Below are positions 1-11,367 of a DNA stretch of 64,000 nucleotides, piece after piece. Source of the DNA: Lineus longissimus. Its lineage: Eukaryota; Nemertea; Pilidiophora; Heteronemertea; Lineidae. Every line of letters starts with the position of its first letter. The stretch's first letter is position 1. The notes beneath the pieces are model-generated. The model saw only the letters and a program-made list of their open reading frames with translations, had not been told where the DNA came from and did no database searches. The position numbers and the translations under genes were made by a program. The stretch spans positions 2,792,501-2,856,500 of the forward strand of contig NC_088313.1 of the NCBI RefSeq assembly GCF_910592395.1, read 5' to 3'.

Positions 1-281
1 TTTCATCCAACTCGAATTTCTGAACTTGGATGTTGCCGGCGACGGTGCTGCCTGCACCGGTGACCAGGTGGCCGTCCTGCTGTCCGGCCTGGGTGACAAC
101 GCGAATTCACCTAGAAAGATCGTGTGCAATGGGGACAAGACGTTCACAACTATGAACTCCAACTGGAACAAAATCTCTGTGAGGTACCAACGAGTTAGAC
201 CAGAGGCTGGCGCTGGTAAAGGGTTTATCATCAAATTAACTGAAGTCAACATCGATCAGAAGTTATTCAATGAAACGTATG
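1..281 (+). CDS. Receptor exon: C-terminal part of a CUB domain
   Basis: The frame starting at base 2 reads a CUB-like beta-sandwich: [13 protein letters not shown], then CTGDQVAVL, a CNG about 37 residues in, and a closing [11 protein letters not shown] strand. CUB domains are extracellular protein- or carbohydrate-binding modules. The exon ends in phase 1 at a GTAAGA donor at 282 and joins in frame to the lectin exon at 754. The first half of the domain lies to the left of the window. Confidence 0.75.
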
Positions 282-3200
282 GTAAGATATAATTGCATAA
301 TATTTCTGCCTGTCAGTAAAGAAAATGATCGTTACTGACAACGGTTGGCGGTTGACGAAACTACCTGCTCAGCGTCAGGTTAAGGCAACATTGTCTAAAA
401 ACAGAGGCCTACACACAGCAACTTAAAGTTACCGTGCAAGATTGAACACTGTGTTTCTGATCGGTATCATCCGGTATAGATTAATCCATACTTAGTGCTA
501 TGCAGGTTCGCAATCTCATGATAAGCTTTTAACGTCGAAGTACAAGGATATCAAAGTACTTGTCGGCGTCGATTATTAAGATGCCGCCGAGTCATCGATA
601 TCAAAGCTGATTTCCGTGTGTCGCTAAATTTGTGCAGGCCAATATTCACAACAGACTTTCGTACTTCGAACTTCGTCCTTCGTAGAGCAGGTTGCAGAAC
701 CTGTCTATAGAACCAGCATTTTGCTAAACTCAGGCTTACTTTCCGATTTACAGGGGTGTGTCCAAAAGGGTGGTTGCAGCACCTGGGAGCCTGTTACTTC
801 TTCTCCAAGGCCGAGAGATTGATCACTTGGACGGCGGCAGACGGGAAATGTAAAGACATGTACGCACATCTGGCAAGTGTTCAAGACCATGACCAACATG
901 ACTTTATCACCTATAATTTGCTTACAAACTGGGAATGGGATTGGCAGAACCCGGGCGTTTATATCGGTAAGAGTCAAAACGATCGTTCTACTTTTCTCTT
1001 TAACTCAAAACTAGAAAACAGTTCTAAATGAAGTAATATTTTATTTTTCCCTGTAGGATTTTAGAAAATACCGAGCAGTAATAGTGCGTCGAATACAGGA
1101 TTATGGAGATTGCTGTTCAGAAGCCCCTCGGTAATAGCCCTGAAATGCTGTATGCACCCGGAAACCTTCAAAGATATCATTGAGATCATCCCTGTCGTGG
1201 CGCCAGATTCATTCCGGCCAAGGACCAACTCCAGGACAGTCGTTGTCCAAATAATAGGCCATTTCGTTTGCTTTTTTAGGATTGACGGACCAAGAAAGGG
1301 ATGGACGCTATACTTGGACTGACGGATCTCCCGTCAGCTTCACAAACTGGTAGGCTAACTGAACAACAATTCATTCTCCACACAGTCATAATACAATATA
1401 CTAGTATAGTCTCTGACTTTATTGGCGTCAATTGCACGTGTTTGTACGCCCTGAAAGTTCGCCCCCACGTAATAGGGGAGCATGTATGGAAAAAGGAAAA
1501 CATGTCCCATTGTGCTCTCGACAAGATTTAAACATGAAAAAGACATTTATGAAGTAAACTAATATTTGCTACTTTAAACCATCCAAGCGCAGTTTAGACT
1601 AGTTAGGAAGCATGAAAATAGCTCGCGGGTCGGGCTCTTACTGTAACCGTGCATTCTCAGTTCTGCAACATTAATTGAATTTGTTGAAATACACTTTGGT
1701 TTCCAATTGACAAAGCTTATTGGCAGAGGGTGGAGAGGATTGCTTACCATTAGTTATAGCACAAATGTTTGGTATTGCCTCAAAGTGACTTTAACTCAAA
1801 ATGGTTCTATCCTTACTTGCAAAATATCAACAGGCGACCAGGACAGCCAGATGGTAGCACTTTGGAGGGCTGTAGCATCATTGAGATCAACAGCCTGAGC
1901 TCTGGGAGATATTGGCAGGACATTCCGTGCGCCATCAGGAAGACGAAACAATTCATCTGTAAGAAGTCTGCAGTTGGTGGTAAGACATTTTCCATCAATT
2001 AATCAAGCGGCCAAGCTTTTACTAGCTGTGGAGTGGGAGGTAACTGGGCAGCCGACTGCTTGGTATTAATGCCTTTTGATTAATAACTACGTTGGTCCTT
2101 TAAATCTTGAATCATGTCTTATTGCCAACCATAATTGCCTAGCTGCAATAATGACGAGTTGAAAATCAGGTTTTGAATTGTGATTAAAACTTCATTCAAA
2201 TCTTTCTCTCGTATTTCAAGTCAAAGTAAAGGAAGCTATCAGAAGCAAGGATATCATCAAATCTTGGAACGGGAAGTGTAATCCAAAACGTCAGTTCACG
2301 TGCAGCAATGGTGACTGTATCCAGAATCTGTTCGTGTGCGACGGGAATAAGAACTGTCGGAATGGCAGGGACGAAATGAACTGCAATCAAACTCATTACC
2401 AAGGTAAACAAACCGAAATATACGCATCTGATGACTTTGTTTTCTGCTGAAACAGCACACTAACTAACTCAAGTTGCTATGCTATCAGAGGTGAAATGGC
2501 GCGATTCATAGTTGCTCGTACTATCCAAGCTTCGCGATTGGTAACCGTTGCAAAATGCAGACTTGCTCAGTTGTCTGCGGACAATCCACTGTAACAGACT
2601 CGCAGTGAATACTCTCCGTCTACTTATTGATTGTAAATGGGGCTGCTCCGTGAAATCTTTAGATTTCAGAAATGCTGCAGCACCATGAGAAAGGAGTCAC
2701 CAGATGGAATATACTACTCTTCCACTCGTTGCTACACTTACAACAAAAAGTTAATAGCTGTATTACCATATTCAGAATACACCAACGCTAAATATGGTGA
2801 ATGCACACTCCACATTATCATACAGTAATGACTCTGATGACTAGGTACATCGAATAAAAAATTTGGAAGTGACTATTTGGCAAGCCCGGCTTACCAAACA
2901 GCGACTTTTTCTTGTCCTGAATGAAGAGCCGAACTCATTAATATTTGTAGTTTTCGAAGAGCTCGCCAAACAGGGTAGATTTTTTACCTGTTTGGCAAGC
3001 CCGGCTGGCCGAACAGGGTGGCTTTTTAGTGCTGTTTGGCAAGCGGCTCTCCAAACAGGACAAAAAAGATGCCTGTTCGGCGAGCGGCTTGCCAAATAGA
3101 CCCGGCCTAAAATTTTTACAAGTGATGCCAACAGTATAGTATTTATAGACCCCACATACAACAAATGCGGGGTCTATATTGAGATTATAGGAGAAGGTAC

Positions 3201-6200
3201 TAGGCTTCCGCATTCTTCCCAGGTTATATTATGGAGGTAGTCCAGCAAAACTGCTATTTCAACTGAAAAACTGTCACCCCTGTCCCATCAAACTAAACTC
3301 GATCTAGTGCACCTGGCAAAGCTTTTTTCGAAATTCGGATAATTTTGATGACTTTGAAGCGTTTTTATGCGCCGATTTTCTGATTTGCCTTCAAATCTCC
3401 GACGTGATTCTGTCAATCACACGTACATCAGCATATAAGCTCCGCCCCGTAATGGTGACGTCATATCCTCATGCATCATGGCGGCGGTATCTCTTTGCCG
3501 AAGTGGCGAGCTGCTGTCGAGTATTTTGAGCAAAGAACGACGGTTGAATGTAGGAATAAAATAAAGGAATAGCCTTAAATGCTTATCGATGATCCATCCT
3601 GCCCATCTGAAAAGGTTAGGGTGCTGTTTAAATGTTATTGAGCGTGTGATTTTGAGAAAGGGCGAGCGTGTTTGTCCGGAAATAGATCATCCGCGAAACG
3701 GAATAGACTTCACTCCTCCATACGTGTACTGTGTTGGGCCCGTGGGGGCTATCAAATTTGCTGACAAGCAAATTTCAAATTTCTAGTTAAATTTTGTTTC
3801 TTAAAAATCTTTGGGAATCGAGCATTCTCAGTTAATCCTCATTTATGACGACTTCAGCTCATCTTTTTTTCCCTTATTTCTCCAGGCAGTTGTGGCTTCA
3901 ATCAATTCCGATGTGAAAGTGGCAGTTGTATTTCCGCATCAGGCTACTGTAACTTTAAAGATGACTGCAATGACAAGACAGATGAAAGTAGATGCGGTAA
4001 GCTTAGTACCAACCGGTGCGGCCTAAACACAGTATAGTCTGTATCAAAATAAACGTACCGGTTGGCCTAACAGAAATACAATACAGTATGCTCCGATACG
4101 CAGTCTGCTACAAGCTTTTGCCTTCTCCAGACTCGTGCCCATCCGCTTACTCTTATGTAATAAGGAAGCGTTGGATGGTTATTTGGGATGAGTTCATTAG
4201 CATGTGTTCATGAGTCGGATACAAGTGTTGGTAAGCCAGAAATTGCTTTCCATTTTACCCAGCACGTGTGTATACATGTACAGGCTGTTATATGACACTT
4301 TCATACGAGTGAGTTCACCTGTATAAACAAGCAGTGCTTGATAAAGAACTTCGCCAAATGAAACTAAATTAATTTTTTCCCGTTTTAGTTTGGCCTGAAT
4401 GCAAAACACACGAGTTCCTTTGTATGAACAAGCAGTGCCTATCCAACACATCAATGGTAAAGAACTTTGTGAAAGACTGCGTCGATGGCTCGGATGAAAC
4501 TGTTCGAGGTAATTATTGGTTCCAAAGCTCATGAAGTGACCGATATATACGTCTCTGCTACTTCATTATTTACATCCATAAATTTCACGCTTCGACGATG
4601 ACTCGCAGTTTCCAAAAGGGCGGCGCACTCGGCGATCGCCGGACCACTTAAAAACTAGCCTGAAGACAAAACGTTTAGGCGAGACTTTTGGTAGAAGAAA
4701 AGATTTTCAGTCGTCGCCACGTCCTCTCTCGAAACGATAGCCTATGTGCGCCCGTTATTAAAGATACCAATAAATTGTTCTCTTTCTAGGATGCAATGGG
4801 TTCGAATGTTTTAATGGCAAGTGCATCCCACACGAGCTTCACTGCGACGGTGTCAAAGATTGTCCGGGGACCTACTCTGAGGACGAAACCGACTGTACTA
4901 ATATCGGCAACAAACCTGCGGGTATGTACAAGTATCAACCTCCTTGCGCACGACCGGAACTATTTATATCGACGTCGTTCCGTCCCTGCTTGAATTGGCC
5001 GCCATTGCTGAATCTGAATGTGGTGATTCAGCCCTAATTAACTTTTCGATGATACATGTAGATAAAGTTGCATGCCAATAGAGGTCATTCACATACATGT
5101 ATGTGGTTATTTTATGTCGTCTTTTAGACTTGGTGGCGAGGCAAATATAAAAAGGCTGTGTCAATATAATGGCAAAACAGGAACATCTGCAAAGGTCGGA
5201 CTCAATCGGATGCTGAAATATAAGGGAGCAGTCTTTAAGTCTAGGTTTAAAGTCTGTTCGAATAACCAACAGATAACGTTTGTCCAATCGAGTCAGATAT
5301 GTGCAAGTTTTCTGAGCCGTGGTTTCTGTAGAGCCTGGCGCCAGTCTTTTGTTCGATTTATAAGTATTCCAGTGAGAGGTCGCCTAACCCGAACACTACA
5401 CACTGAAGTGCTTTCTGATTCCAGGCGTTCGAGGCGGGTCACTGCGGATGATAGTTCGAATCGGCGCCTGGCTTTCCAGATAAGGGTTTCAGTGTCATCA
5501 TTATGTCATTGCATTACCAGACAATCAGATTTGCCATACTAGAGTTGGCGAATTTGTTATTTCTTCCTGTTTTCAGGTGAGGGCTACTTGAACTGCAGCA
5601 CCAACTTCATGCCTTACCCTGCAACACAGCATTGCATATACGATAATGATTTCCTTGGATATACGACTGGCTGCAGGGACTTCTCTCATCTTAAGAAGTG
5701 CGGTAAGAATTTATCCATTTTAACTAAAGAGACAAGGAAAGCTTGATCTGGGCTTCTTAAACATGTTAAAAGCTGTTTTATGTAAGCCGGGGCACCACCC
5801 TAAATGTTGTTCAAAACAAAGATGGCTGCCAAAATTGAAAGAGGTCGCCAGCTAACACAAAAATAGAATATCTGAAGTTTCCTTTTCCAAAGTGATATTT
5901 ACAATAGGGTGGTTCAGATTTTAATTCGAGAACGAGAAGGAGGTGGAATAATTTCTTTATTTTCAATAGAATGTTAATTTATGTATATTACCTGCCGTTG
6001 AGCCTAAAATTTTCAGGAATGAAAATCATTTGGTTGTTTGGATATAGCGGTATTGGCAATGTTTTTCAGAGTCTTTTAAGTGCCCGCCATATTATCTCAA
6101 ATGTCCTGGAAGTTACTGTATACCCCTGAGGATGATATGTGATGGCACACGAGACTGTGCCAGTGGCGACGACGAACTGAATTGCGGTAGGTTGGTCGTT

Positions 6201-9200
6201 TATGTCTTTGCATTGCCAGTCGTTAGATTCGAATATCACATCTAAATCATTTTTAAAGTAATGCCATCCGATGATCCGAAAATTGCTGAAGACGCATTGT
6301 GACTTTCTGAAATTATCTTTGGGATAGAACAGATAAAACAATAGCTATCTATTTACTAACCATTCTGATTTGTCCTTGTATACACTTTCAGAATCATTTG
6401 CATGCCCTGGCATGTTCCAGTGCAAGGACAGAAAGAATTGCATCATTCAAGAAAAGGTGTGCGATGGAATTGAACACTGCCGCGATGGTGATGACGAGCT
6501 ATCATGTTCATTTTGTCCGGATAGTTGCACATGCATCGGTGATGCTTACCAGTGCTCCGAGAAATCGCTTCAGTCAATCCCAAATCTACCTGGAGATGCT
6601 CGGGCCGTGGACCTGACAAACAACAGTCTCGGAGATAACTCGTTACGTGAGATGGTTTATCCATTTCTCGGGAAACTGACTCTCAGTAAAAATGACATTG
6701 CCTCTCTTGAAGGAGGTGTGTTCAGGAATCTTGTAAACCTGTATCATTTGGACTTGAGGTCAAACAAGCTTGTTAACCTATCGTCAAATGCCTTCATGGG
6801 GCTGCAGAATCTCAGAGAACTGTTACTTACGGAAAATAACTTAACTACCATTTCGCCAAGTGCATTTGTTGTCAAGAATGTCTCAGGCATTGCACGGGAT
6901 CTCGGCGTTAAAGTGATGAATCTCTCTGGCACCTCTCTACGAGAACTCAACGAAGGATCCTTCGGAGGGCTTGGTAACGTGACGAGCCTTGACCTATCAA
7001 ACAACCACCTAAACATGATACCACTGGGCACATTCAGGTATACAAGCAAGGTACAACACCTTAACCTCACTGGTAACACCCTGGGGGACTTCACTGGTAA
7101 AGAAGACTTCAAGGATCTGCCAGAGCTAAAGGAACTCCGGTCGAATCATTTTAGATTTTGTTGTATGGCCCCACAGGTCCCCGAAGAGAATTGTTTTCCA
7201 AAGATGGACCCGTTTTCTTCCTGCACTGATCTCATCCGCATAGGCGCCTTGCGGATCTTTCTGTGGATACTTGGGACCATTGCTGTAGGCGGGAATATCC
7301 TCGTACTCCTCCTGAGGATATTGACAAAGGAACCAACGACGGCGAACACCACGATCATCACAAGCCTCGCCGTGTCCGACCTCCTCATGGGCGTGTACTT
7401 GTACATCATCGCGGCAGCGGACACCACATTCAGGGGGTACTACATCGAGGTTGACTGGAGCTGGAGGAAGGGCATCGGATGTAAGATTGCAGGATTCCTC
7501 TCCGTCTTATCAAGCGAGGTGTCCGTCTTCACTTTGACTATCATGTCAGTGGATCGTTTCCTGGTTGTGGTGTTCCCGTTCAGTAAGCAAAAGATCAACT
7601 TCAAGAAGGCGAAGATATTAGTGGCATCAATATGGATCTTTGGGGTCATATTAGCCGGTGCACCGTTCTGTGTTGACTACTTGCGACATTCGTACTATTC
7701 AAGATCTGGCGTCTGCCTCTCGCTCCACCTGACATCAGAACCCGCCCCAGGCTGGGAGTACTCGGTCGCCATCTTTTTAGGACTCAACCTCGTTGCGTTC
7801 ATGATCATCGCTGTACTATACACTTGGATGTACGTCATCATCAAACGCTCTGTCGATATGATGAAACACAAGACCAGTCGGAAGAAGGGAGAAAACAAGG
7901 AACTAGTCGTTGCCCGCAAAATGGCGCTGATCATCCTGACTGACTTTGCTTGCTGGATGCCCATAATAATTCTAGGTGAGTAAATATTGGCACATTCGTG
8001 TTGAACAGGTTTCAAGCAGAACAACTACACTTGGATACCACTGTACAAACCCTCTCTGGAATCCATGCATGTAGGTGCTGACCTCAAACAGGGGCTACTC
8101 CTGGGCCCTTTCGGTCGTATAACATTTACGACAACATGGTACGATACGAAATCGACTCAAGCTTGTGAGTGTAAACTTGATTTTATTTTAGAGTATATTG
8201 TAAAAAAATAGATGTGGCTGTTCAGTTCGTAATGCCAAGTTGAGGGAGGAATCATGATAATTCAGTTTCGCGTTTCGCTTTCAGGTTTGGCTGCGATCTC
8301 CGGGAAAGTCACGATCCCTGGTGATGTCTACGCCTGGATTGCAGTATTTGTGCTGCCGATCAACAGCGCTATGAACCCAATACTCTACACACTGTCGTCT
8401 CTCGATCTCATCAAGTAGGTGACTTGATATTTCTTTTGGATGACTCTTACCTTGAATTATGGGTGCTCTAGATGAGCTATGGACGGATTTTATTATGATT
8501 TACGGAATAAATCAAGCATTTAAAACCGTGCTTGTGATGTTTAAGGTTACTGTTTCCTGGCTATTCCTGTGGGTTGCTATAACCTCTGTTAGAACCAAAA
8601 AGCGACTATCAGTGCCATTGTATAAGACGTTAATGGCTTCCTCATCCACAGTAGACAACTACAATAAACATACTCGTCATTTCATATTTGCTCCTCAAAA
8701 GATTGAGACTCGTATATACGGCTCTTAATCTTCGACCAGCCCTACCAAGTATTTCCAATTGAAATGACCATCGGCTGATATAACGTTTTTCTTTTAGACT
8801 GATATGTGGAAAGAAAGAACCACAGTTGGATTACTCTGGAAGCACTAGGACGAATGTGTCTACCCGTAAGTAAAAAGGCTTTTAAAAATAAGTACTTATA
8901 TCAGATATTGACTTGCGGCTGATCCTCCTCTTCGCTGTCCCCCAAATGATGCAGGGTAAGAGTGAATCTAGCCCAGCGATGCAGCTGATCTCACTCACTT
9001 CCTACGAGTTGATATTTCTATGTCAACTGTAGGATTACGATCCTGAGTCGTCTGTATTGCAGCACCACTCATGCACTCCAGCGCTCTGTGCATCGCGGGA
9101 TACAATATCCGCGCAGCGCGTACGGCATCCCGCGTCCTCTCTGTCGTTTCCCTTCAACAACCTTAGGTTGTCATTCCATCAGTATCTGGGGAAGTTTTGC

Positions 9201-10428
9201 TAGTTCAGTTCAAGACACGTGTCCAAACCAATTACGCTATTGGGTTGTTATTCCGTATATTATTTTGGTCACGATTCCTTGGGCCAGGGCAAAATTCTAC
9301 CCTCATGTTTTCCAAAGATCCAAAACAGTTTGAAACTATTTTGTGGACTAACCGACTAATATCGTGGTAACAATGTCATTTGGAGCTTTTCTTGTTTCTT
9401 GACTTTCAGTTGACGAAGATGATGAGGACGGTTCCCCTAAGGTAGTCAACTGTTACCCAGAGGGCAGTCATCTCCTGCCTTACGTGGTGGAGGAGTCCAA
9501 TATGCTGAACCTCGCCCACGCCATGAAGACCGAAACGCCCTCACTGCCGCTGCGGGACATGCGCAGCGTGCTAAAGGATGTGGCCAAAGCCATGGCATCG
9601 CTGCATGAAAGAGGCCTGATTGCGAGCAGTGTGACTGTAAATGACGTTGGGATAATTGTCAGCAACGGAAATGAGGTAAGACAAGTTGATTTCGGCTACT
9701 CTATGAGGATTCATTTTACGAAAGATATTGTCCTTGTGAGCAACAGTTTCTGACACAATGTGCTCTTGCTGTCTCTCTTGACAGCCTTGCTGTGACCCAC
9801 TGGACTGGCCATCACTTGACTTCTTAAAGGGTAACTACCGGCAAACGCAAGGTAGGTCAGGATAAGTTATGATACACGAAGTTGTCGGTATGGCCGTTTC
9901 AGTCTCACTATCGAAACTTTAGACCTACCGCTGAATCAAACATGTCTTTTTAGACTTCAAATTTACCTCCTAGTTTCTGCCTATAGTCTTCCTTTAAATG
10001 ACGCATTTCATGATGCAGTGGCACAAGAGTGCAGGCATCTTAAAATCGAGTGTTTCCTTGAATTGTGATACGCCGCAATCAGTTCGTTTCCCCAAGTCGA
10101 AATGTTGGATACTGAAGAATGGATCTTCCACCGATCTGGCCGGCGCGGGCGGCTAGCGGTGTGACAGGAAAATTACTGTTGAACTAAGGTTGCATAGTAA
10201 CAATGCATTTTAAAGCAAGTGGCCAACTTTAGCTGTACAATAATCAAACTAGACCATATTATCCTATTTCAGAAAGTAACGATGACTTGCAACGTCCAAT
10301 CGGCATTCCTATGTTCAGGTGTGAAACAAGCCCTGATTCCGCGAGATTTAAAAGATAATATCCAGGATTTCGGCAACCTATGCAAGCGACTCTTACGTCA
10401 CCACACCATGAATAAAAATCAGCATTGA
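1..10428 (+). CDS. Chimeric GRL101-like GPCR with CUB, C-type lectin, LDL-A, LRR, 7TM and kinase-like tail (5' end outside window)
   Basis: I join these exons by GT-AG sites and reading phase: 1-281 (frame from base 2), 754-966, 1280-1349, 1834-1979, 2221-2403, 3886-3996, 4389-4508, 4790-4921, 5577-5702, 6070-6186, 6392-7975, 8285-8414, 8798-8865, 9410-9675, 9785-9851, and probably 10273-10428 with a TGA at 10426. About 1200 residues are visible. The order is CUB, C-type lectin, seven LDL-A modules, Cys-capped LRRs, rhodopsin-class 7TM and an acidic then kinase-like tail. The LDL-A/LRR/7TM core is that of the snail receptor GRL101 and of relaxin receptors (LGR type C). The added CUB and lectin modules and the tail are unusual. 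It should sit in the plasma membrane with the modules outside. The N terminus and signal peptide are not in the window. The exon 15 to 16 join is out of phase by one base, so a small exon may be missing from this model. Confidence 0.85.
754..1979 (+). CDS. Receptor exons: C-type lectin domain with QPD motif
   Basis: Three exons (754-966, 1280-1349, 1834-1979) give a whole C-type lectin domain. It opens with [16 protein letters not shown], followed by the helix stretch [13 protein letters not shown] and [11 protein letters not shown]. The joined exons 3 and 4 then read WRPGQPDG, and the domain closes with YWQDIPC and FICKK. In this family QPD at the calcium site usually goes with galactose-type binding, EPN with mannose type, and the WND strand is here WQD. 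Sugar or calcium binding is therefore plausible but not shown. The splice inside the domain completes the Trp codon (TG+G), which supports the model. Confidence 0.85.
2221..2403 (+). CDS. Receptor exon: LDL-A module 1
   Basis: This phase 1-1 exon of 183 nt encodes a short linker and a complete LDL receptor class A module. It has six cysteines and the signature [18 protein letters not shown], whose acidic residues normally hold calcium. Acceptor TTTCAAG and donor GTAAAC flank it. Confidence 0.85.
2404..3885 (+). other. Large intron with a cluster of short palindromic repeats
   Basis: No exon is recognisable between LDL-A modules 1 and 2. Positions 2876-3105 hold a cluster of near-palindromic copies around the core TGTTTGGCAAGC and its complement. 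The next part (about 3300-3600), with a GC-richer patch around 3440-3540, is unassigned and could be an old interspersed repeat. Confidence 0.5.
3886..3996 (+). CDS. Receptor exon: LDL-A module 2
   Basis: This 111-nt phase 1-1 exon encodes one LDL-A module with all six cysteines, from [10 protein letters not shown] to [12 protein letters not shown]. It is exactly one domain, bounded by a TTTCTCCAG acceptor and a GTAAGC donor. Confidence 0.85.
4389..4508 (+). CDS. Receptor exon: LDL-A module 3, incomplete cysteine set
   Basis: This 120-nt phase 1-1 exon keeps the acidic signature [11 protein letters not shown] but shows only four of the six usual cysteines. The final cysteine is missing. It is likely a degenerate LDL-A module with one or two disulfides lost. 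Confidence 0.75.
4790..4921 (+). CDS. Receptor exon: LDL-A module 4
   Basis: This 132-nt phase 1-1 exon encodes a canonical six-cysteine LDL-A module ([19 protein letters not shown], then SEDETDC). The exon ends at a GTATGT donor. Confidence 0.85.
4922..5576 (+). other. Intron; long open frame judged non-coding
   Basis: A 156-codon open frame runs at 5072-5542, but it has no domain, no splice support and no second copy in the window. A box-B-like GTTCGAATC lies near 5455, which could mark an old tRNA-derived SINE. No partner A box was found. Confidence 0.4.
5577..5702 (+). CDS. Receptor exon: degenerate LDL-A-like module 5
   Basis: This 126-nt phase 1-1 exon sits in the LDL-A series and has the right size, but it encodes only four cysteines and lacks the DxSDE acidic motif. 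It is kept as an LDL-A-derived spacer because of its phase, length and position. Good acceptor (TTTTCAG) and donor (GTAAGA) sites flank it. Confidence 0.65.
6070..6186 (+). CDS. Receptor exon: LDL-A module 6
   Basis: This 117-nt phase 1-1 exon encodes a full LDL-A module ending [26 protein letters not shown] acceptor and a GTAGGT donor flank it. Confidence 0.85.
6392..7975 (+). CDS. Receptor exon: LDL-A module 7, leucine-rich repeats and TM1-TM6
   Basis: One 1584-nt exon opens with a six-cysteine LDL-A module ([11 protein letters not shown]) and a Cys-rich LRR N-cap ([15 protein letters not shown]). Several LRRs of about 24 residues follow, with cores such as [11 protein letters not shown] and [11 protein letters not shown]. 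The hinge [16 protein letters not shown] is typical of LGR/relaxin-type receptors. TM1 (about 7255-7317) contains [10 protein letters not shown]3 ends in SVDRF at about 7549-7560, a DRF variant of DRY. TM6 carries CWMP before the GTGAGT donor. Copies of the second half of this exon recur at 15656, 33173 and 49651. Confidence 0.92.
8285..8865 (+). CDS. Receptor exons: TM7 (NPILY) and juxtamembrane tail
   Basis: Exon 8285-8414 encodes the third extracellular loop and TM7 with NPILY at 8374-8388, matching the NPxxY signature of rhodopsin-class receptors. It ends in phase 2 and joins the exon at 8798-8865, which encodes [19 protein letters not shown], a cytoplasmic stretch rich in Ser and Thr. 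Confidence 0.85.
9410..10428 (+). CDS. Receptor exons: acidic linker and kinase-like (probably inactive) tail
   Basis: Exon 9410-9675 begins DEDDEDGSP and then follows the kinase order hinge, helix D, helix E, catalytic loop: [15 protein letters not shown], then [18 protein letters not shown]. In active kinases HRDLKPxN would come next; here it is ASSVTVND, so the catalytic Asp and Lys are absent. Exon 9785-9851 continues in phase. A candidate last exon, 10273-10428, ends [15 protein letters not shown], which resembles the helix F region, and then a stop. In the unit-3 copy of that exon the changes at two codons (TTA/TTG and AAT/AAC) are silent in this frame, which supports it. A pseudokinase-like fold is my inference; there is no N-lobe. 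Confidence 0.6.
9852..10272 (+). other. Intron between kinase-like tail exons
   Basis: No exon was found here. Because exon 9785-9851 ends in phase 1 and the exon at 10273 reads in phase 0, a small unseen exon could lie in this stretch. Confidence 0.35.
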
Positions 10429-10744
10429 AGGTGTTATATGGGATCAGTTTTTGTTCACTGTGATAGGATATACCAATTGAGTGCGTCGTTTTAAAAGCTG
10501 TTTGAGACTTGCTTTGGACGAGTAATTTCATGTTAGGTTATCGACTTGACTCGATGTTGCACCACTAGATTCTATAGGCTCTCTAAATTGTATTGGCTCG
10601 ATATCTTAATTTCACTTTTACATGTTCGTGTATTCGTGTAGATAGGACAGAATTATATGGCTTTTAAGATGTACGACAATTGATTTGCTTGTTCAACATA
10701 GTGTGGCGTTTGAACTTTATACGAAGCGTCACGATGAAAACGAC

Positions 10745-10959
10745 CACACACCGATGCGTTACTATGGAAAGGACAACAAACCGAGCGTCACTATGGAAAG
10801 GACAACAAACCGAGCGTCACTATGGAAAAGAAAACAAACCGAGCATCACTATTGAAAGGACAACAAACCGATCGTCACTATGGAAAGGAAAACGAACTGA
10901 ACATCACTATTGAAAGGACAACAAACCGAGCGTCACTATGCAAAGGACAATAAACCGAA
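10745..10959 (+). repeat. 29-bp minisatellite, unit 1
   Basis: About seven imperfect copies of a 29-bp unit built on GTCACTATGGAAAGGACAAC followed by AAACCGAGC. The unit length is not a multiple of three, so spurious open frames run through it. The array lies between the receptor end and the PAN gene in every unit. Confidence 0.9.
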
Positions 10960-11367
10960 TAAGAATTGGCGTTATGATGCTAACCTTACCGACACGTTCT
11001 TGCTATAAGCATGCTGTAGCTTGATAATTTCCAATACAATATCTATGCGCAACACATAGTTCTTTCTAACAGGAGAACCCGGCTTGCACACGATATATGA
11101 GATGATATTCATAGGGCACATCTTCCTCAGTTTTATTAATGTATGTACTGAAAATAAAGATCCAGAGGTTTCGTTATCCACCAAAAAAACAAAACTCGTG
11201 AAAATTCTATTTTCCTGAAATCTTCGCGTATCACAAAAACGAAGAGGCGTGAAAATTCCTTGACGGTTTACAATTATTATTTCACATTCTCCAAACAGAC
11301 ACAACACAATACAGTAGAACCGCCTTGTCACGCTTCTATTACATGTACTGCGCGGAGTATGTTTACT

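Noticed and set aside
5440-5475. tRNA gene or SINE suggested by GTTCGAATC
   Set aside because: No A box, no cloverleaf and no second copy in the window.
5072-5542. 156-codon plus-strand open frame in a receptor intron
   Set aside because: No recognisable domain, no second copy, and it lies between well-supported LDL-A exons of the same strand.
10972-11331. Additional last exon of the PAN gene on the minus strand
   Set aside because: The PAN exon already ends in a stop at 11368, and this downstream frame is shifted or broken in another unit.
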